Assembly (NCBI RefSeq): GCF_035621475.1
Contig: NZ_CP141799.1
Location: forward strand, 5,072,501-5,136,500
Direction of reading: 5' to 3'
Length of the DNA: 64,000 nt
Origin: Pseudomonas paeninsulae
GTDB taxonomy: Bacteria > Pseudomonadota > Gammaproteobacteria > Pseudomonadales > Pseudomonadaceae
Within the stretch, counting starts at the first letter, position 1, and every line of letters starts with the position of its first letter. The position numbers and the translations under genes are program-made. Under the pieces are notes generated by a model. The model searched no databases. It worked only from the letters and a program-made list of their open reading frames with translations, and was not told the origin of the DNA. Of this stretch, positions 30,498 to 40,988 are shown in pieces.

Positions 30498-31172
30498 CTA
30501 CAACCAGCCGTACTCGGCCATCGACAGCGGCTCGCCGTCGCCGACGATGAAGTGATCGAGCACCCGTACATCGACCAACTCCAGCGCTTCCTTCAGGCGC
30601 TTGGTCAGCACCCGGTCCGCCTGACTCGGCTCGGCCACGCCCGAGGGATGGTTATGGGTCAGGATCAGCGCCGCGGCGTTATGCGCCAGTGCACGCTTGA
30701 CCACCTGACGGGGATAGACACTGGCGCTGTCGATGGAGCCGTGGAATAGCGCCTCGAAGGCCAGCACCCGATGCTTGGCATCGAGAAACAGGCAACCGAA
30801 CACCTCATGCGGCTCATGCCGCAGCAGGGCCTTGAGGTAGTCGCGCACCGCCTGCGGACTCTCCAGCGCCGAGTCACGCCGCAGCTGCTCGGCCAGGTGC
30901 CGGCGGGCCATCTCCAGCACCGCCTGCAATTGGGCGAACTTGGCCGGTCCCAGGCCCAGACGCCGGGTGAAGGACGGCAAATCCGCCTGCAGCAAAGCGC
31001 GCAGCCCGCCAAAATCACCAAGCAGATGACGCGCCAGATCCACCGCGCTCTGCCCGGCCACGCCGGTACGCAGGAAGATCGCCAGCAATTCGGCGTCGGT
31101 CAGGGTAGCGGCCCCTTGGGCCAGCAGTTTCTCCCGCGGGCGTTCCGCCGCGGGCCAATCGCGAATGCTCAT
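30498..31172 (-). CDS. radC: RadC family JAMM-domain protein (UPF0758)
   Basis: A 224-residue protein with N-terminal helix-hairpin-helix DNA-binding motifs and a C-terminal JAB/MPN domain. The metal motif [15 protein letters not shown] (HxH...D) is near residues 172-186. The start at 31172 has GGAGGTG upstream; longer forms run into the promoter region. RadC is no longer thought to be a dedicated repair protein; the function is uncertain. It is divergent from coaBC. Confidence 0.94.
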   Translation of the reverse strand: MSIRDWPAAERPREKLLAQGAATLTDAELLAIFLRTGVAGQSAVDLARHLLGDFGGLRALLQADLPSFTRRLGLGPAKFAQLQAVLEMARRHLAEQLRRDSALESPQAVRDYLKALLRHEPHEVFGCLFLDAKHRVLAFEALFHGSIDSASVYPRQVVKRALAHNAAALILTHNHPSGVAEPSQADRVLTKRLKEALELVDVRVLDHFIVGDGEPLSMAEYGWL

Positions 31173-31360
31173 AACACCTCCATGTCGAGCCCTGAACCTG
31201 CCGAACCTGAAACTGCCCTTACGGGCCGGGTCTGGCAAGCTCCCAGCGCCGCTTTTCCGCTGCGGCTGCTGTGCTATCTTAGCCCATCTTTTTGCGCGGC
31301 GACTGGCCTGGGGAGGCGTCACCGCCGCGGCGCACATCCACCTAAATACAAGGCAGGCCT

Positions 31361-32569
31361 ATGCAGCGGCTTTATCGAAAACGCATCGTTCTCGGCGTGG
31401 GTGGCGGCATTGCCGCCTACAAGAGCGCAGAGCTGGTTCGCCGCCTGCGCGACCAGGGTGCAGACGTGCATGTGGTCATGACCCGCGGCGGCCGCGAATT
31501 CATCACCCCATTGACCCTGCAAGCACTGTCCGGCCACCCGGTGCACCTGGATCTGCTCGATCCCGCTGCCGAAGCCGCCATGGGCCATATCGAACTGGCC
31601 CGCTGGGCCGACCTGGTGCTGATCGCCCCCGCCACCGCCGACCTGATGGCGCGCCTGGCTCAGGGTGTTGCCGATGACCTGCTGACCACCCTAGTGCTGG
31701 CAACCGATGCTCCGGTAGCCCTGGCACCGGCGATGAACCAGGCGATGTGGCGCGACCCGGCCACCCAGGCCAACGCCCAACTGCTCAGCGAGCGCGGCAT
31801 ACGCCTGTTTGGTCCCGCGGCAGGCAGCCAGGCCTGTGGCGACGTCGGCCTCGGCCGCATGCTCGAAGCCGATGACTTGGCGCAATGTGCCGCCGATTGC
31901 TTCCAGGGCCAGGCGTTGACCGGCAGACATGTGCTGATCACCGCAGGGCCGACCCAGGAAAACATCGACCCGGTGCGTTACATCACCAACCACAGCTCCG
32001 GCAAGATGGGTTTCGCCCTCGCCGAAGCCGCCGCCGAAGCGGGTGCCAGGGTCACCCTGATCAGCGGTCCGGTGCACTTGCCGACCCCGGACCGGGTCAG
32101 CCGCATCGATGTGGTCAGCGCCCGCGACATGCTCGCCGCCTGCGAAGCCGCCATGCCCTGCGACCTGCTGATCGCCGCTGCCGCCGTTGCCGATTACCGC
32201 CCGGAAGTGGTCGCCCAGCACAAACTGAAGAAAGATCCTGCCAGCGGCGACGGCCTGCTCCTGCAAATGGTGCGCAACCCGGATATCCTTGCCACACTGG
32301 CTGGGCGCAGCGACCGACCGTTCAGTGTCGGCTTCGCGGCCGAGACCGAGAACCTGCTGGGCTATGCCTCGCGCAAGCTGCAGGATAAGAACCTCGACCT
32401 GATCGTTGCCAACGACGTGGCCAATCCCAGCATTGGCTTCAATAGCGAAGAAAACGCCATCACCATCATCGATCGCGACCTCCAGCAAAGCAGCTTCGTG
32501 CAAACCAGCAAAGGCAAAATCGCCCGCCAGCTGGTGGCCTTTATCGCTGACCGCTTGCACCGCGCCTGA
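31361..32569 (+). CDS. coaBC: Bifunctional phosphopantothenoylcysteine decarboxylase/synthetase
   Basis: A 402-residue two-domain CoA biosynthesis enzyme. The N-terminal FMN flavodoxin-like CoaC domain (about 1-185) has the active-site His in GHIELARWAD near residue 71, the PAMNQAMW motif and Cys in SQACGDVGLGR near 158. The C-terminal CoaB domain (about 190-400) has TAGPTQENIDPVR and the KLKKD motif. It joins cysteine to 4'-phosphopantothenate and decarboxylates the product. dut follows 30 bp downstream. Confidence 0.97.
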   Translation: MQRLYRKRIVLGVGGGIAAYKSAELVRRLRDQGADVHVVMTRGGREFITPLTLQALSGHPVHLDLLDPAAEAAMGHIELARWADLVLIAPATADLMARLAQGVADDLLTTLVLATDAPVALAPAMNQAMWRDPATQANAQLLSERGIRLFGPAAGSQACGDVGLGRMLEADDLAQCAADCFQGQALTGRHVLITAGPTQENIDPVRYITNHSSGKMGFALAEAAAEAGARVTLISGPVHLPTPDRVSRIDVVSARDMLAACEAAMPCDLLIAAAAVADYRPEVVAQHKLKKDPASGDGLLLQMVRNPDILATLAGRSDRPFSVGFAAETENLLGYASRKLQDKNLDLIVANDVANPSIGFNSEENAITIIDRDLQQSSFVQTSKGKIARQLVAFIADRLHRA

Positions 32570-32599
32570 TGCACTCATTCACCGACCACAGAGCCTGAC

Positions 32600-33055
32600 A
32601 TGCACGCCTTACAAGCCAAAATCCTCGACCCGCGCCTGGGCAGCGAATTTCCCCTGCCGCAATACGCCACGCCCGGCTCCGCCGGCCTCGATCTGCGCGC
32701 CATGCTCCAGCAGGAGCTGATCCTCGAACCCGGGCAAACCGTGCTGATCCCCACCGGCCTGTCGATCTATATCGGCGACCCCGGTCTGGCGGCGCTGATC
32801 CTGCCGCGCTCGGGCCTTGGCCATAAGCACGGCATCGTCCTCGGCAACCTGGTCGGCCTGATCGACTCGGACTACCAGGGCGAACTGATGGTGTCCTGCT
32901 GGAACCGCGGCCAAAGCGCGTTCAGCATGGCCATCGGCGAGCGCATCGCCCAGCTGATCCTGGTACCGGTGGTGCAGGCGCACTTCGAGCTGGTCGAGCA
33001 GTTCGACGAAAGCCAGCGCGGCAGCGGCGGCTTTGGCCATTCCGGCAGTCACTGA
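32600..33055 (+). CDS. dut: Deoxyuridine 5'-triphosphate nucleotidohydrolase
   Basis: A 151-residue homotrimeric dUTPase, normal length. All five motifs are visible: [33 protein letters not shown] with the catalytic Asp, [10 protein letters not shown], and the glycine-rich tail [10 protein letters not shown]. It supplies dUMP for thymidylate synthesis and keeps uracil out of DNA. It sits in the conserved coaBC-dut-algC string. Confidence 0.98.
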   Translation: MHALQAKILDPRLGSEFPLPQYATPGSAGLDLRAMLQQELILEPGQTVLIPTGLSIYIGDPGLAALILPRSGLGHKHGIVLGNLVGLIDSDYQGELMVSCWNRGQSAFSMAIGERIAQLILVPVVQAHFELVEQFDESQRGSGGFGHSGSH

Positions 33056-33096
33056 GTGACGCCCCCTTTCAGGATGAACCGCCAAGGAAACGTTCG

Positions 33097-35667
33097 ATGA
33101 AACGCTTCAAGCGCACCGCCAAGGACGCCACCACCAGCTCGGGCAGGCAGCCGCCAGGTACCGGCAAACAGACCGCCAGCGCCCTGCTTCCGGGTTTGCT
33201 GGCCGTTATCAGCGGACTGATTCTAGCCGGCGGACTGCTTTGGTTCGGCCTGTTCAACAACGTGCAGCAACAGCAACAGCAGCAACTCGCCCAGGCCTGG
33301 GGAGGCGCGCAGGCCGCGACATTGCAACAGGCATTGCGCCAGCTGGCCGCCGACACCAGCGCCGCGGCGCGCAACCCCGAACTGTTACACGCGCTGCAAA
33401 GCCGGGACAGCCAGCAGGTGCGGGCGGCCGAACGCAATCTGCGCTACTGGGATGGCGTGATCGATGCGCACCTCAATGCCCGCGGCGAAGCCGTGCAGGG
33501 CATGGGCCGGGAAGCACCGATGAACTTTGCCGCGCTGGACATGCTGCGTCGCGTGGAAAATGACCAGAAGCCTGCGGCCGAGGCCTACAAGATCGGCCAA
33601 CGCTGGCTGGTCTACAGCGCAGCGCCACTGCGCCAGAGTGATGATCAACCAGCGCAGGGCACGCTGCTGCTGGCCGTCGAGCTGGACCGCCTGCTGGCCA
33701 GTTTGCCGCCGCTACCGGCAGGCGTCGGCCAACTGCAACTGCTTCAGCAATTCGGCAACACTGCCGGCCAGCTGCTGGCGCAACGCGGCCGAGCGCAGGG
33801 CGACGCACAACGCCTCGATAGCGGCAACCCGAACTGGCAGCTTAGCTTCACTCCAGGCCCGAGCCTGACCGCGCCGGCCTTCTCGCCGACATTGCCTGGC
33901 CTGGCGACTCTGCTGGCACTGGCCGGAGCCCTGCTTGGCCTCTACCTGGTGTACAGCAGCCAGCAACGACGTCTGCACAAGGATGCATTGCGACTTGAAC
34001 AGCTGGTTAAAGAACTCTCAGCCGGTAAAGCCGTCAAAGCTTTCAGCCTGAGCCTGCCGGCGCTCGACAATCTGGTACAAACCCTGACCCGCCTATCGCG
34101 CCATACCAGCAAGTCCATGGAAAACCACAACAGCGCCGGCAACGCTTCGCCCGCAGCGGTACCCAGCCAGACGGCTGGGCTGATCGATCCGCTGTTTCAA
34201 GACACCGATATCCTCGATATCGACATTCTCGACGAAGACCAGGATCTCCTGGGACTGGAGCAACCCCCCTTGATGAATACGCAAAATTCAGCACCACAAG
34301 TGCCCGCCGACATCTTCCGCGCCTACGACATTCGCGGCGTGGTCGGCAGCAGTCTGACCGCGCAAACCGCCTACTGGATTGGCCGCGCGATCGGCTCGCA
34401 GAGCCTGGCGCAGGGCGAGCCGAATGTTGCCGTGGGCCGCGATGGCCGCCTGTCCGGCCCGGAGCTGGTCCAGCAACTGATTCAGGGCCTGCTCGACTGC
34501 GGCTGCAACGTCAGCGATGTCGGCATGGTGCCAACCCCGGTGGTCTACTACGCCGGGCATATCCTTGCGGGCAAATCCGCCGTGATGCTCACCGGCAGCC
34601 ACAATCCACCGGATTACAATGGTTTCAAGATCGTCATCGCCGGCGACACCCTGGCCAATGAACAGATTCAAGCTCTCAAGGCCCGCATCGACAACAACGA
34701 TCTGGTCAGCGGCGTCGGCACGGTCGAGCAGGTCGATGTGCTGGAGCGCTACTTCAACCACATTCGTGACGACATCGCCACGGCCAAACCGCTGAAGGTC
34801 GTGGTCGACTGCGGCAACGGCGCCGCCGGGGTAATCGCCCCGCAGCTGATCGAAGCCCTAGGCTGCACGGTGATCCCGCTGTTCTGCGATGTCGACGGCA
34901 CCTTCCCCAACCACCACCCGGATCCGGGCAAGCCGGAAAACCTGGTCGACCTGATCGCCAAGGTCAAAGAAGAGCAGGCCGACCTCGGCCTGGCGTTCGA
35001 CGGCGACGGCGACCGAGTCGGCGTGGTGACCAACAAAGGCACCATCATCTACCCGGACCGCCTGCTGATGCTGTTCGCCAAGGACGTGGTGTCGCGCAAT
35101 CCCGGCGCCGACATCATCTTCGACGTCAAATGCACCCGCCGCCTGACCCCGCTGATCAGCGGCTACGGCGGCCGCCCGGTGATGTGGAAAACCGGCCACT
35201 CGCTGATCAAGAAAAAAATGAAGGAAACCGGCGCACTGCTGGCCGGCGAAATGAGCGGCCATATCTTCTTCAAGGAACGCTGGTTCGGCTTCGATGACGG
35301 CGTCTACAGCGCCGCCCGCTTGCTGGAGATCCTCAGCCAGGACAAGCGCGATGCCGAACAGGTGTTCGCCGCCTTCCCCTGCGACATTTCCACCCCGGAA
35401 ATCAATATTCCGGTCACCGAGCAGAGCAAATTCAGCATCGTCGAGACGCTGCAGCGCGACGGTCACTGGGGCGAGGCCAACCTCACCACCCTGGACGGTG
35501 TGCGCGTCGACTACCCCAAGGGCTGGGGCCTGGTACGCGCCTCCAACACCACGCCGATGCTGGTGCTGCGCTTCGAGGCCGACACCGAGGAAGAGCTCGA
35601 GCGCATCAAGGCAGTCTTCCGTGCGCAACTGTACAACGCTGCACCCGATATCACTTTGCCGTTTTGA
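33097..35667 (+). CDS. algC: Phosphomannomutase/phosphoglucomutase AlgC with N-terminal membrane domain
   Basis: An 856-residue protein. Residues 1-392 form an extension: a basic start, TM helix near 31-53, a polyglutamine run NVQQQQQQQLA, a periplasmic region, a second TM helix near 268-288, a coiled coil, and an acidic linker DTDILDIDILDEDQD near 369-385. Residues 393-856 are classical AlgC, with catalytic Ser in TGSHNPP, the metal loop DGDGDR and sugar loop GEMSGH. AlgC makes mannose-1-P and glucose-1-P for alginate, LPS and rhamnolipid. The long start has a good AAGGA site, while Met393 has only a distant GGAG, so the long form is favoured. argB follows. Confidence 0.93.
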   Translation: MKRFKRTAKDATTSSGRQPPGTGKQTASALLPGLLAVISGLILAGGLLWFGLFNNVQQQQQQQLAQAWGGAQAATLQQALRQLAADTSAAARNPELLHALQSRDSQQVRAAERNLRYWDGVIDAHLNARGEAVQGMGREAPMNFAALDMLRRVENDQKPAAEAYKIGQRWLVYSAAPLRQSDDQPAQGTLLLAVELDRLLASLPPLPAGVGQLQLLQQFGNTAGQLLAQRGRAQGDAQRLDSGNPNWQLSFTPGPSLTAPAFSPTLPGLATLLALAGALLGLYLVYSSQQRRLHKDALRLEQLVKELSAGKAVKAFSLSLPALDNLVQTLTRLSRHTSKSMENHNSAGNASPAAVPSQTAGLIDPLFQDTDILDIDILDEDQDLLGLEQPPLMNTQNSAPQVPADIFRAYDIRGVVGSSLTAQTAYWIGRAIGSQSLAQGEPNVAVGRDGRLSGPELVQQLIQGLLDCGCNVSDVGMVPTPVVYYAGHILAGKSAVMLTGSHNPPDYNGFKIVIAGDTLANEQIQALKARIDNNDLVSGVGTVEQVDVLERYFNHIRDDIATAKPLKVVVDCGNGAAGVIAPQLIEALGCTVIPLFCDVDGTFPNHHPDPGKPENLVDLIAKVKEEQADLGLAFDGDGDRVGVVTNKGTIIYPDRLLMLFAKDVVSRNPGADIIFDVKCTRRLTPLISGYGGRPVMWKTGHSLIKKKMKETGALLAGEMSGHIFFKERWFGFDDGVYSAARLLEILSQDKRDAEQVFAAFPCDISTPEINIPVTEQSKFSIVETLQRDGHWGEANLTTLDGVRVDYPKGWGLVRASNTTPMLVLRFEADTEEELERIKAVFRAQLYNAAPDITLPF

Positions 35668-36597
<930 letters not shown>

Positions 36598-36609
36598 AAC
36601 CGGCAACTC

Positions 36610-36642
36610 GCAAATCAGCCCGACTGGCTCGGGCTGATTTGC
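36610..36642 (+). terminator. Hairpin after argB
   Basis: A perfect 14-bp stem, GCAAATCAGCCCGA and its complement, around CTGGC, 12 bp past the argB stop. It lacks a following T run (GCCCCTCTG follows), but the A/T at the stem base makes it terminator-like. Confidence 0.6.
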
Positions 36643-36685
36643 CCCTCTGAATAGGCCATGCCCCATTTACGCATTGAGGAGAAAC

Positions 36686-36722
36686 GTAGGCTGGGTTAAG
36701 GCGGATCGCCCCCCGGCCCACC
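36686..36722. repeat. Palindromic dispersed repeat, copy B
   Basis: GTAGGCTGGGTTAAGGCGGA begins a 37-bp unit ending CCCGGCCCACC. It shares the GCGGATCGCC-n-CCCGGCCCACC core with the copy at 45302-45378. It lies between argB and the thioesterase gene. Confidence 0.65.
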
Positions 36723-36844
36723 TCACCAAAGCGAGAGGCACCCGTTAACGAGGACATCGCCTTGATAAATCCCGCCAGTCACTTGCCGTTCTGCGACTGC
36801 GCGTCGACGCTCTACCGACCTCAGCAACAGAGCAGAGCCTCGCC

Positions 36845-37291
36845 ATGACTGCCGCACCGTCCCGTGAGACCTTCCGCTTCTTCCACCCGCTGCGGGTGCG
36901 CTGGGCCGAAGTCGACCCCCAGAACATCGTGTTCAACGGCCACTATCTGACCTATGCCGATGTCGCCATCACCGAATACTTTCGCACCCTGGGCATCGCC
37001 TACCCTGCCGACCTGAGCCGCGACGGCAGCGATTTCTTCGCGATCAAGACGGTACTCGAGTATCTGGCGCCAGCGCGCTTCGACGACCTGCTGGAGATTG
37101 GCGTGCGCGTTGGCCGCCTGGGGCGCTCCAGCCTGAGCTTCAACCTGGGCATCTGGCGCGGGGACGCAGCGTTGACTGCAGGTGAAGTGATCTACGTGCA
37201 TGCCGACAGCGCCAGCCGTAGCAGCCGGCCTCTACCGCAGTGGTTGCGCGACAAAGTGTGCGGCTATGAGCACTGCGCGCCTCAGCAATAG
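36845..37291 (+). CDS. YbgC-type hotdog acyl-CoA thioesterase
   Basis: A 148-residue single hotdog-fold protein. The 4-hydroxybenzoyl-CoA thioesterase motif RWAEVDPQNIVFNGHYLTY near residues 18-36 holds the probable catalytic Asp. Members hydrolyse short or aromatic acyl-CoA. It is flanked by a repeat and a convergent DUF4124 gene, with no operon partners. The substrate is unknown. Confidence 0.86.
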   Translation: MTAAPSRETFRFFHPLRVRWAEVDPQNIVFNGHYLTYADVAITEYFRTLGIAYPADLSRDGSDFFAIKTVLEYLAPARFDDLLEIGVRVGRLGRSSLSFNLGIWRGDAALTAGEVIYVHADSASRSSRPLPQWLRDKVCGYEHCAPQQ

Positions 37292-37323
37292 CACCTACAG
37301 GCTGATCGAGGGCGTGAGCGCAG

Positions 37324-37917
37324 CTAGCGCAGCTTGCCCAGCAGCTCGCCGAGACGCTGGCGATCGGCAGCGAAGCTGGCCTGCGTCTGTTTGCGCGCTT
37401 CCTGATAGCGGGCAATATCCTTGTACTGACGCAGCTGTTCATCTTTCTGGTTGTCGATCTGCGCCAGCAGGTGCTCCGGTACTTCACGCCCGGCCCGCTC
37501 ATGATCTGCCGCCTGGCTCTGCACGTTGCCCTGCTGGAGGCGCGCCGATTGCAAATTGCTGCGCGCCACGCCGATCAAGCCGTCCAGCTCGGCCAGCTTG
37601 CGATCGCGGGCACGGTCGATGTCCTCGGGCGTGCTGTACAGGCGCAGCAGCTGGGCATCGGATTTGGCCCGGGCCTTGTCGGCCAGCAAACGCTGCATTT
37701 CCTCAGCGCTCGGGGCCGGCGGGATGACCTTGGTCACCCGCCCCTGATCATTGAGCACCTCATAGCCCTTGCCGATGAACTCCGGCGGCACACCCTGACG
37801 ACCGAGCACGGTAACGCCCTGATTATCGGTATAGCGATACAACTCGGTGGCACCCGCAACAATCGGCAGCAACAAACCGAACAACAGCGAACAGCGGAGC
37901 AGAGCCGGTTTGCGCAT
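37324..37917 (-). CDS. DUF4124 domain secreted protein
   Basis: A 197-residue protein with a signal peptide ending near VAGA, a DUF4124 motif (LYRYTDNQGVTVLGRQG) at the mature N-terminus and a C-terminal charged helical/coiled-coil region (about 65-195, rich in Arg, Gln and Ala). Envelope location is expected. It lies 25 bp downstream of pyrE and is probably cotranscribed. The function is unknown. Confidence 0.82.
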   Translation of the reverse strand: MRKPALLRCSLLFGLLLPIVAGATELYRYTDNQGVTVLGRQGVPPEFIGKGYEVLNDQGRVTKVIPPAPSAEEMQRLLADKARAKSDAQLLRLYSTPEDIDRARDRKLAELDGLIGVARSNLQSARLQQGNVQSQAADHERAGREVPEHLLAQIDNQKDEQLRQYKDIARYQEARKQTQASFAADRQRLGELLGKLR

Positions 37918-37942
37918 CGAGGCAGCACCCTAAGTCGAGGAG

Positions 37943-38584
37943 TTAGATTCCATATTCGGCGCGATAGGCTTGCACCGCCGGTAGATACTGCTTGAGTTCG
38001 GCATCGTCTGCCAGGTATTCCAGCACCAGCTCCAGCGACACGATGCTTACCACCGGCATGCCGAAATCGCGCTCGACCTCCTGGATCGCCGACAGCTCGC
38101 CCTGGCCACGTTCCTGACGATTCAAGGCAATCAGCACGCCCGCGGCTTGCGCGCCCTGGGCCTGGATGATCTGCATCACCTCGCGAATCGCAGTACCGGC
38201 GGTGATCACGTCGTCGACGATCAGCACCTTACCGGCCAGTGGCGCGCCGACCAGGCTGCCACCTTCGCCGTGATCCTTGGCCTCTTTGCGATTGAAACAC
38301 CAGGGCGCATCGCGCTGATGATGCTCGGCCAGGGCCACCGCAGTGGTCGCCGCCAGCGGGATACCCTTGTAGGCCGGGCCGAACAACACATCGAAGGCAA
38401 TCCCGCTGTCGACCACTGCGGCGGCGTAAAACCGCCCCAGCCGGGCCAGGGCCAGACCGCTGTCGAACAGTCCGGCATTGAAGAAATATGGGCTGGTACG
38501 CCCCGACTTGAGGGTGAACTGACCAAAGCGCAGAACCCCACGCTCAATGGCAAAACGAATGAAATCGCGCTGGTACGCTTGCAT
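37943..38584 (-). CDS. pyrE: Orotate phosphoribosyltransferase
   Basis: A 213-residue enzyme converting orotate and PRPP to OMP in pyrimidine synthesis. The PRPP loop [16 protein letters not shown] lies near residues 118-133; the N-terminal [16 protein letters not shown] [13 protein letters not shown] motif is intact. It is divergent from crc, the conserved Pseudomonas pyrE-crc arrangement, across a 93-bp gap. Confidence 0.97.
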   Translation of the reverse strand: MQAYQRDFIRFAIERGVLRFGQFTLKSGRTSPYFFNAGLFDSGLALARLGRFYAAAVVDSGIAFDVLFGPAYKGIPLAATTAVALAEHHQRDAPWCFNRKEAKDHGEGGSLVGAPLAGKVLIVDDVITAGTAIREVMQIIQAQGAQAAGVLIALNRQERGQGELSAIQEVERDFGMPVVSIVSLELVLEYLADDAELKQYLPAVQAYRAEYGI

Positions 38585-38677
38585 GAAAAGTCCCGGACGG
38601 CACGGATTTAGCTAGGAATTTAGCTTATTGGAGACGAGCTCGGGTATCATACACGCACGTGTTTTTAGGGGCCATTT

Positions 38678-39457
38678 ATGCGGATCATCAGTGTGAACGT
38701 GAATGGTATTCACGCTGCAGTCGAGCGCGGTTTGCTCAGTTGGCTGCAAGCACAGAATGCCGACGTCATCTGCCTGCAGGACACCCGCGCCTCCGCCTTT
38801 GAGCTGGACGACCAAGCCCTCCAACTGGATGGCTATTTCCTCTATGCCTGCGATGCTGAAGTACCAAGCCAAGGTGGCGTGGCACTGTATTCGCGGTTGC
38901 AACCCAAAGCGGTAATCAGCGGCCTCGGCTTTGAAATGGCCGATCGCTACGGGCGCTACCTGCAGGCCGATTTCGACAAGGTAAGTATCGCCACCTTGCT
39001 GCTGCCATCCGGGCAGGACGGCGATGAGAGCTTGAATCAGAAATTCAAGTTCATGGACGACTTCACCCATTACCTGGACAAGCAGCGGCGCAAGCGCCGT
39101 GAGTACATCTATTGCGGCTCGCTCCATGTGGCGCACCAGAAGCTCGACGTGAAGAACTGGCGCGACTGCCAGCAATCACCGGGCTTCCTCGCCCCCGAGC
39201 GGGCTTGGCTGGACGAAGTGATAGGCACCATGGGCTATGTCGATGCCCTGCGCGAAGTCAGTCGCGAAGGCGACCAGTTCAGCTGGTGGCCGGACAGCGA
39301 GCAGGCCGAGATGCTCAACCTGGGTTATCGCTTCGACTATCAACTGCTCACCCCCGGTATGCGCCGCAGCGTGCGTACGGCGCGCCTGCCGCGCCAGCCA
39401 CGCTTCTCCCAGCATGCGCCGCTGACCGTCGATTACGACTGGATTCTCAGCGTCTAG
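38678..39457 (+). CDS. crc: Catabolite repression control protein Crc
   Basis: A 259-residue member of the exonuclease III/endonuclease/phosphatase fold. Crc has no nuclease role; it acts with Hfq as a translational repressor of catabolic mRNAs, relieved by the CrcZ-type RNA. The opening MRIISVNVNGIHAAVERG and divergence from pyrE identify it as Crc. A strong terminator follows. Paralogous ExoIII proteins would be the alternative, made unlikely by the neighbourhood. Confidence 0.95.
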   Translation: MRIISVNVNGIHAAVERGLLSWLQAQNADVICLQDTRASAFELDDQALQLDGYFLYACDAEVPSQGGVALYSRLQPKAVISGLGFEMADRYGRYLQADFDKVSIATLLLPSGQDGDESLNQKFKFMDDFTHYLDKQRRKRREYIYCGSLHVAHQKLDVKNWRDCQQSPGFLAPERAWLDEVIGTMGYVDALREVSREGDQFSWWPDSEQAEMLNLGYRFDYQLLTPGMRRSVRTARLPRQPRFSQHAPLTVDYDWILSV

Positions 39458-39473
39458 GCTAATCCGCAGAGAC

Positions 39474-39502
39474 AAAAAAGCCGGCATCGCGCCGGCTTTT
39501 TT
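39474..39502. terminator. Bidirectional intrinsic terminator after crc
   Basis: AAAAAAGCCGGC / GCCGGCTTTTTT around ATCGC, 16 bp past the crc stop. A symmetric A/T base allows termination from both sides; the DUF4870 gene converges on it. Confidence 0.9.
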
Positions 39503-39628
39503 GCATCCTTGGCCTTGATCCCGGTGATGAGGATCAGAACCACTGAATGGGGCGGGGGCCGTGTAGGTCGGGCCCCGCAGGTGGCAACCCATCGAAGCAA
39601 TGGCTGCCACCCATCCTTTACCGCCCGC

Positions 39629-39997
39629 CTACTTGACCACGCGCCAGCAAATCGGGTAGCGATAGGCTTCCCCGGCATTGGCCTTGATCCCGGCAATAAT
39701 CGTCAGCACCAGCGCGCTGATGCTGACCAGCAGCATCAACGGGAAACCGATCACCACCCAGGCCAATATGCCGCAAACGATCATGGCCAGGCTGAAGGTG
39801 ATCTGAAAGTTCAGCGCCTCCTTGCCCTGTTCGTTGACGAAGGGGTCGAGGTCCTTCTTCAACTGCCAGACGATCAAGGGCCCGACTACATTGCCAATCA
39901 TCGGCACCAAAAACCAGAAGAACGCCGCATAGTGGCAGAACATCGCCCACTGCCGAGCCTCTGGAGTAGGGGCCGGCACAAGATCCTGCGATTCCAT
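39629..39997 (-). CDS. DUF4870 membrane protein
   Basis: A 122-residue protein with three hydrophobic helices (about residues 22-45, 63-85, 88-105) and the DUF4870 signature LDPFVNEQGKEALNFQIT near residues 50-67. The ATG at 39997 is chosen over an upstream GTG because GGAGGG lies 5 nt before it. The function is unknown. It is convergent with crc and follows rph in the same direction after a short gap. Confidence 0.85.
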   Translation of the reverse strand: MESQDLVPAPTPEARQWAMFCHYAAFFWFLVPMIGNVVGPLIVWQLKKDLDPFVNEQGKEALNFQITFSLAMIVCGILAWVVIGFPLMLLVSISALVLTIIAGIKANAGEAYRYPICWRVVK

Positions 39998-40028
39998 GGT
40001 CACCCTCCTTAGCTGAACGTCAAACGTG

Positions 40029-40751
40029 TCAGTCGGCCAATGCCGCCTGTTGCAACTCGAACAGTTCGGTCACGCCTTTATGCGCCAGCGCCAACATGGC
40101 GTTCAGCTCTGCCGACTGGAACGGCGCGCCTTCAGCGGTGCCCTGCACCTCGATAAAGCCACCGCTGTTGGTCATCACCACGTTCAGGTCGGTTTCCGCG
40201 GCGGAGTCTTCCAGATAGTCCAGATCGAGCACCGGCTCGCCCTGGTACATGCCAACCGACACCGCAGCGATCATCTGCTTGAGCGGATCGCCGCCTTTCA
40301 GGCCGCCACGCTTCTTGATCACTTTCAACGCATCGATCAGTGCCACCATGGCGCCGGTGATCGAGGCAGTCCGTGTACCGCCATCGGCCTGGATCACGTC
40401 GCAATCGACGTACAGGGTAATTTCGCCCAGTTTGCTCATATCCAGCGCGGCGCGCAGTGAGCGCCCGATCAATCGCTGGATTTCCAGGGTGCGCCCACCC
40501 TGCTTGCCACGACTGGCCTCGCGCTGGTTACGCTCACCAGTGGCACGCGGCAGCATGCCGTACTCGGCAGTCAACCAGCCCTGACCCTGGCCCTTGAGGA
40601 AGCGCGGCACGCCCGACTCGACGCTGACCGTGCAAATCACCTTGGTGTCGCCAAACTCCACCAGCACCGAGCCCTCGGCATGCTTGGTGTAGTTGCGGGT
40701 GATACGGATCGAGCGCAACTGATCGGCGCTGCGGCCACTGGGACGTTTCAT
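40029..40751 (-). CDS. rph: Ribonuclease PH
   Basis: A 240-residue phosphorolytic 3'-to-5' exoribonuclease that matures tRNA 3' ends. The start [13 protein letters not shown] and motifs [27 protein letters not shown] and [18 protein letters not shown] are typical, with full normal length. It is divergent from yicC across about 240 bp, a common gammaproteobacterial pairing. Confidence 0.97.
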   Translation of the reverse strand: MKRPSGRSADQLRSIRITRNYTKHAEGSVLVEFGDTKVICTVSVESGVPRFLKGQGQGWLTAEYGMLPRATGERNQREASRGKQGGRTLEIQRLIGRSLRAALDMSKLGEITLYVDCDVIQADGGTRTASITGAMVALIDALKVIKKRGGLKGGDPLKQMIAAVSVGMYQGEPVLDLDYLEDSAAETDLNVVMTNSGGFIEVQGTAEGAPFQSAELNAMLALAHKGVTELFELQQAALAD

Positions 40752-40823
40752 CAAGGAATACCTGCTCTGAATAGAAATCTGCGAGCCATTATAGGGCGCG
40801 TGCGCCAGCAACGACATGCCGAA

Positions 40824-40853
40824 TTGGGAGCGGCCGACGCACTGCGCTACAAT
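40824..40853 (+). promoter_or_regulatory. Putative sigma-70 promoter for yicC
   Basis: TTGGGA, an 18-bp spacer and TACAAT (5 of 6 to consensus) point toward yicC, about 130 bp ahead of its start. Position and strand fit, but this is a motif match only. Confidence 0.45.
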
Positions 40854-40988
40854 CTCGCGCCTTTAACCATGAAACTTGCGCCGCGCGCAGCGCCGGATCA
40901 GGGCGGCGAGCGTACCCTGCCGGCTTTCATGATTCCACGGGCCCTGCATGGCAGGCCCGTCAGTACCGACTTTCCGCGAGGTTCGCCC

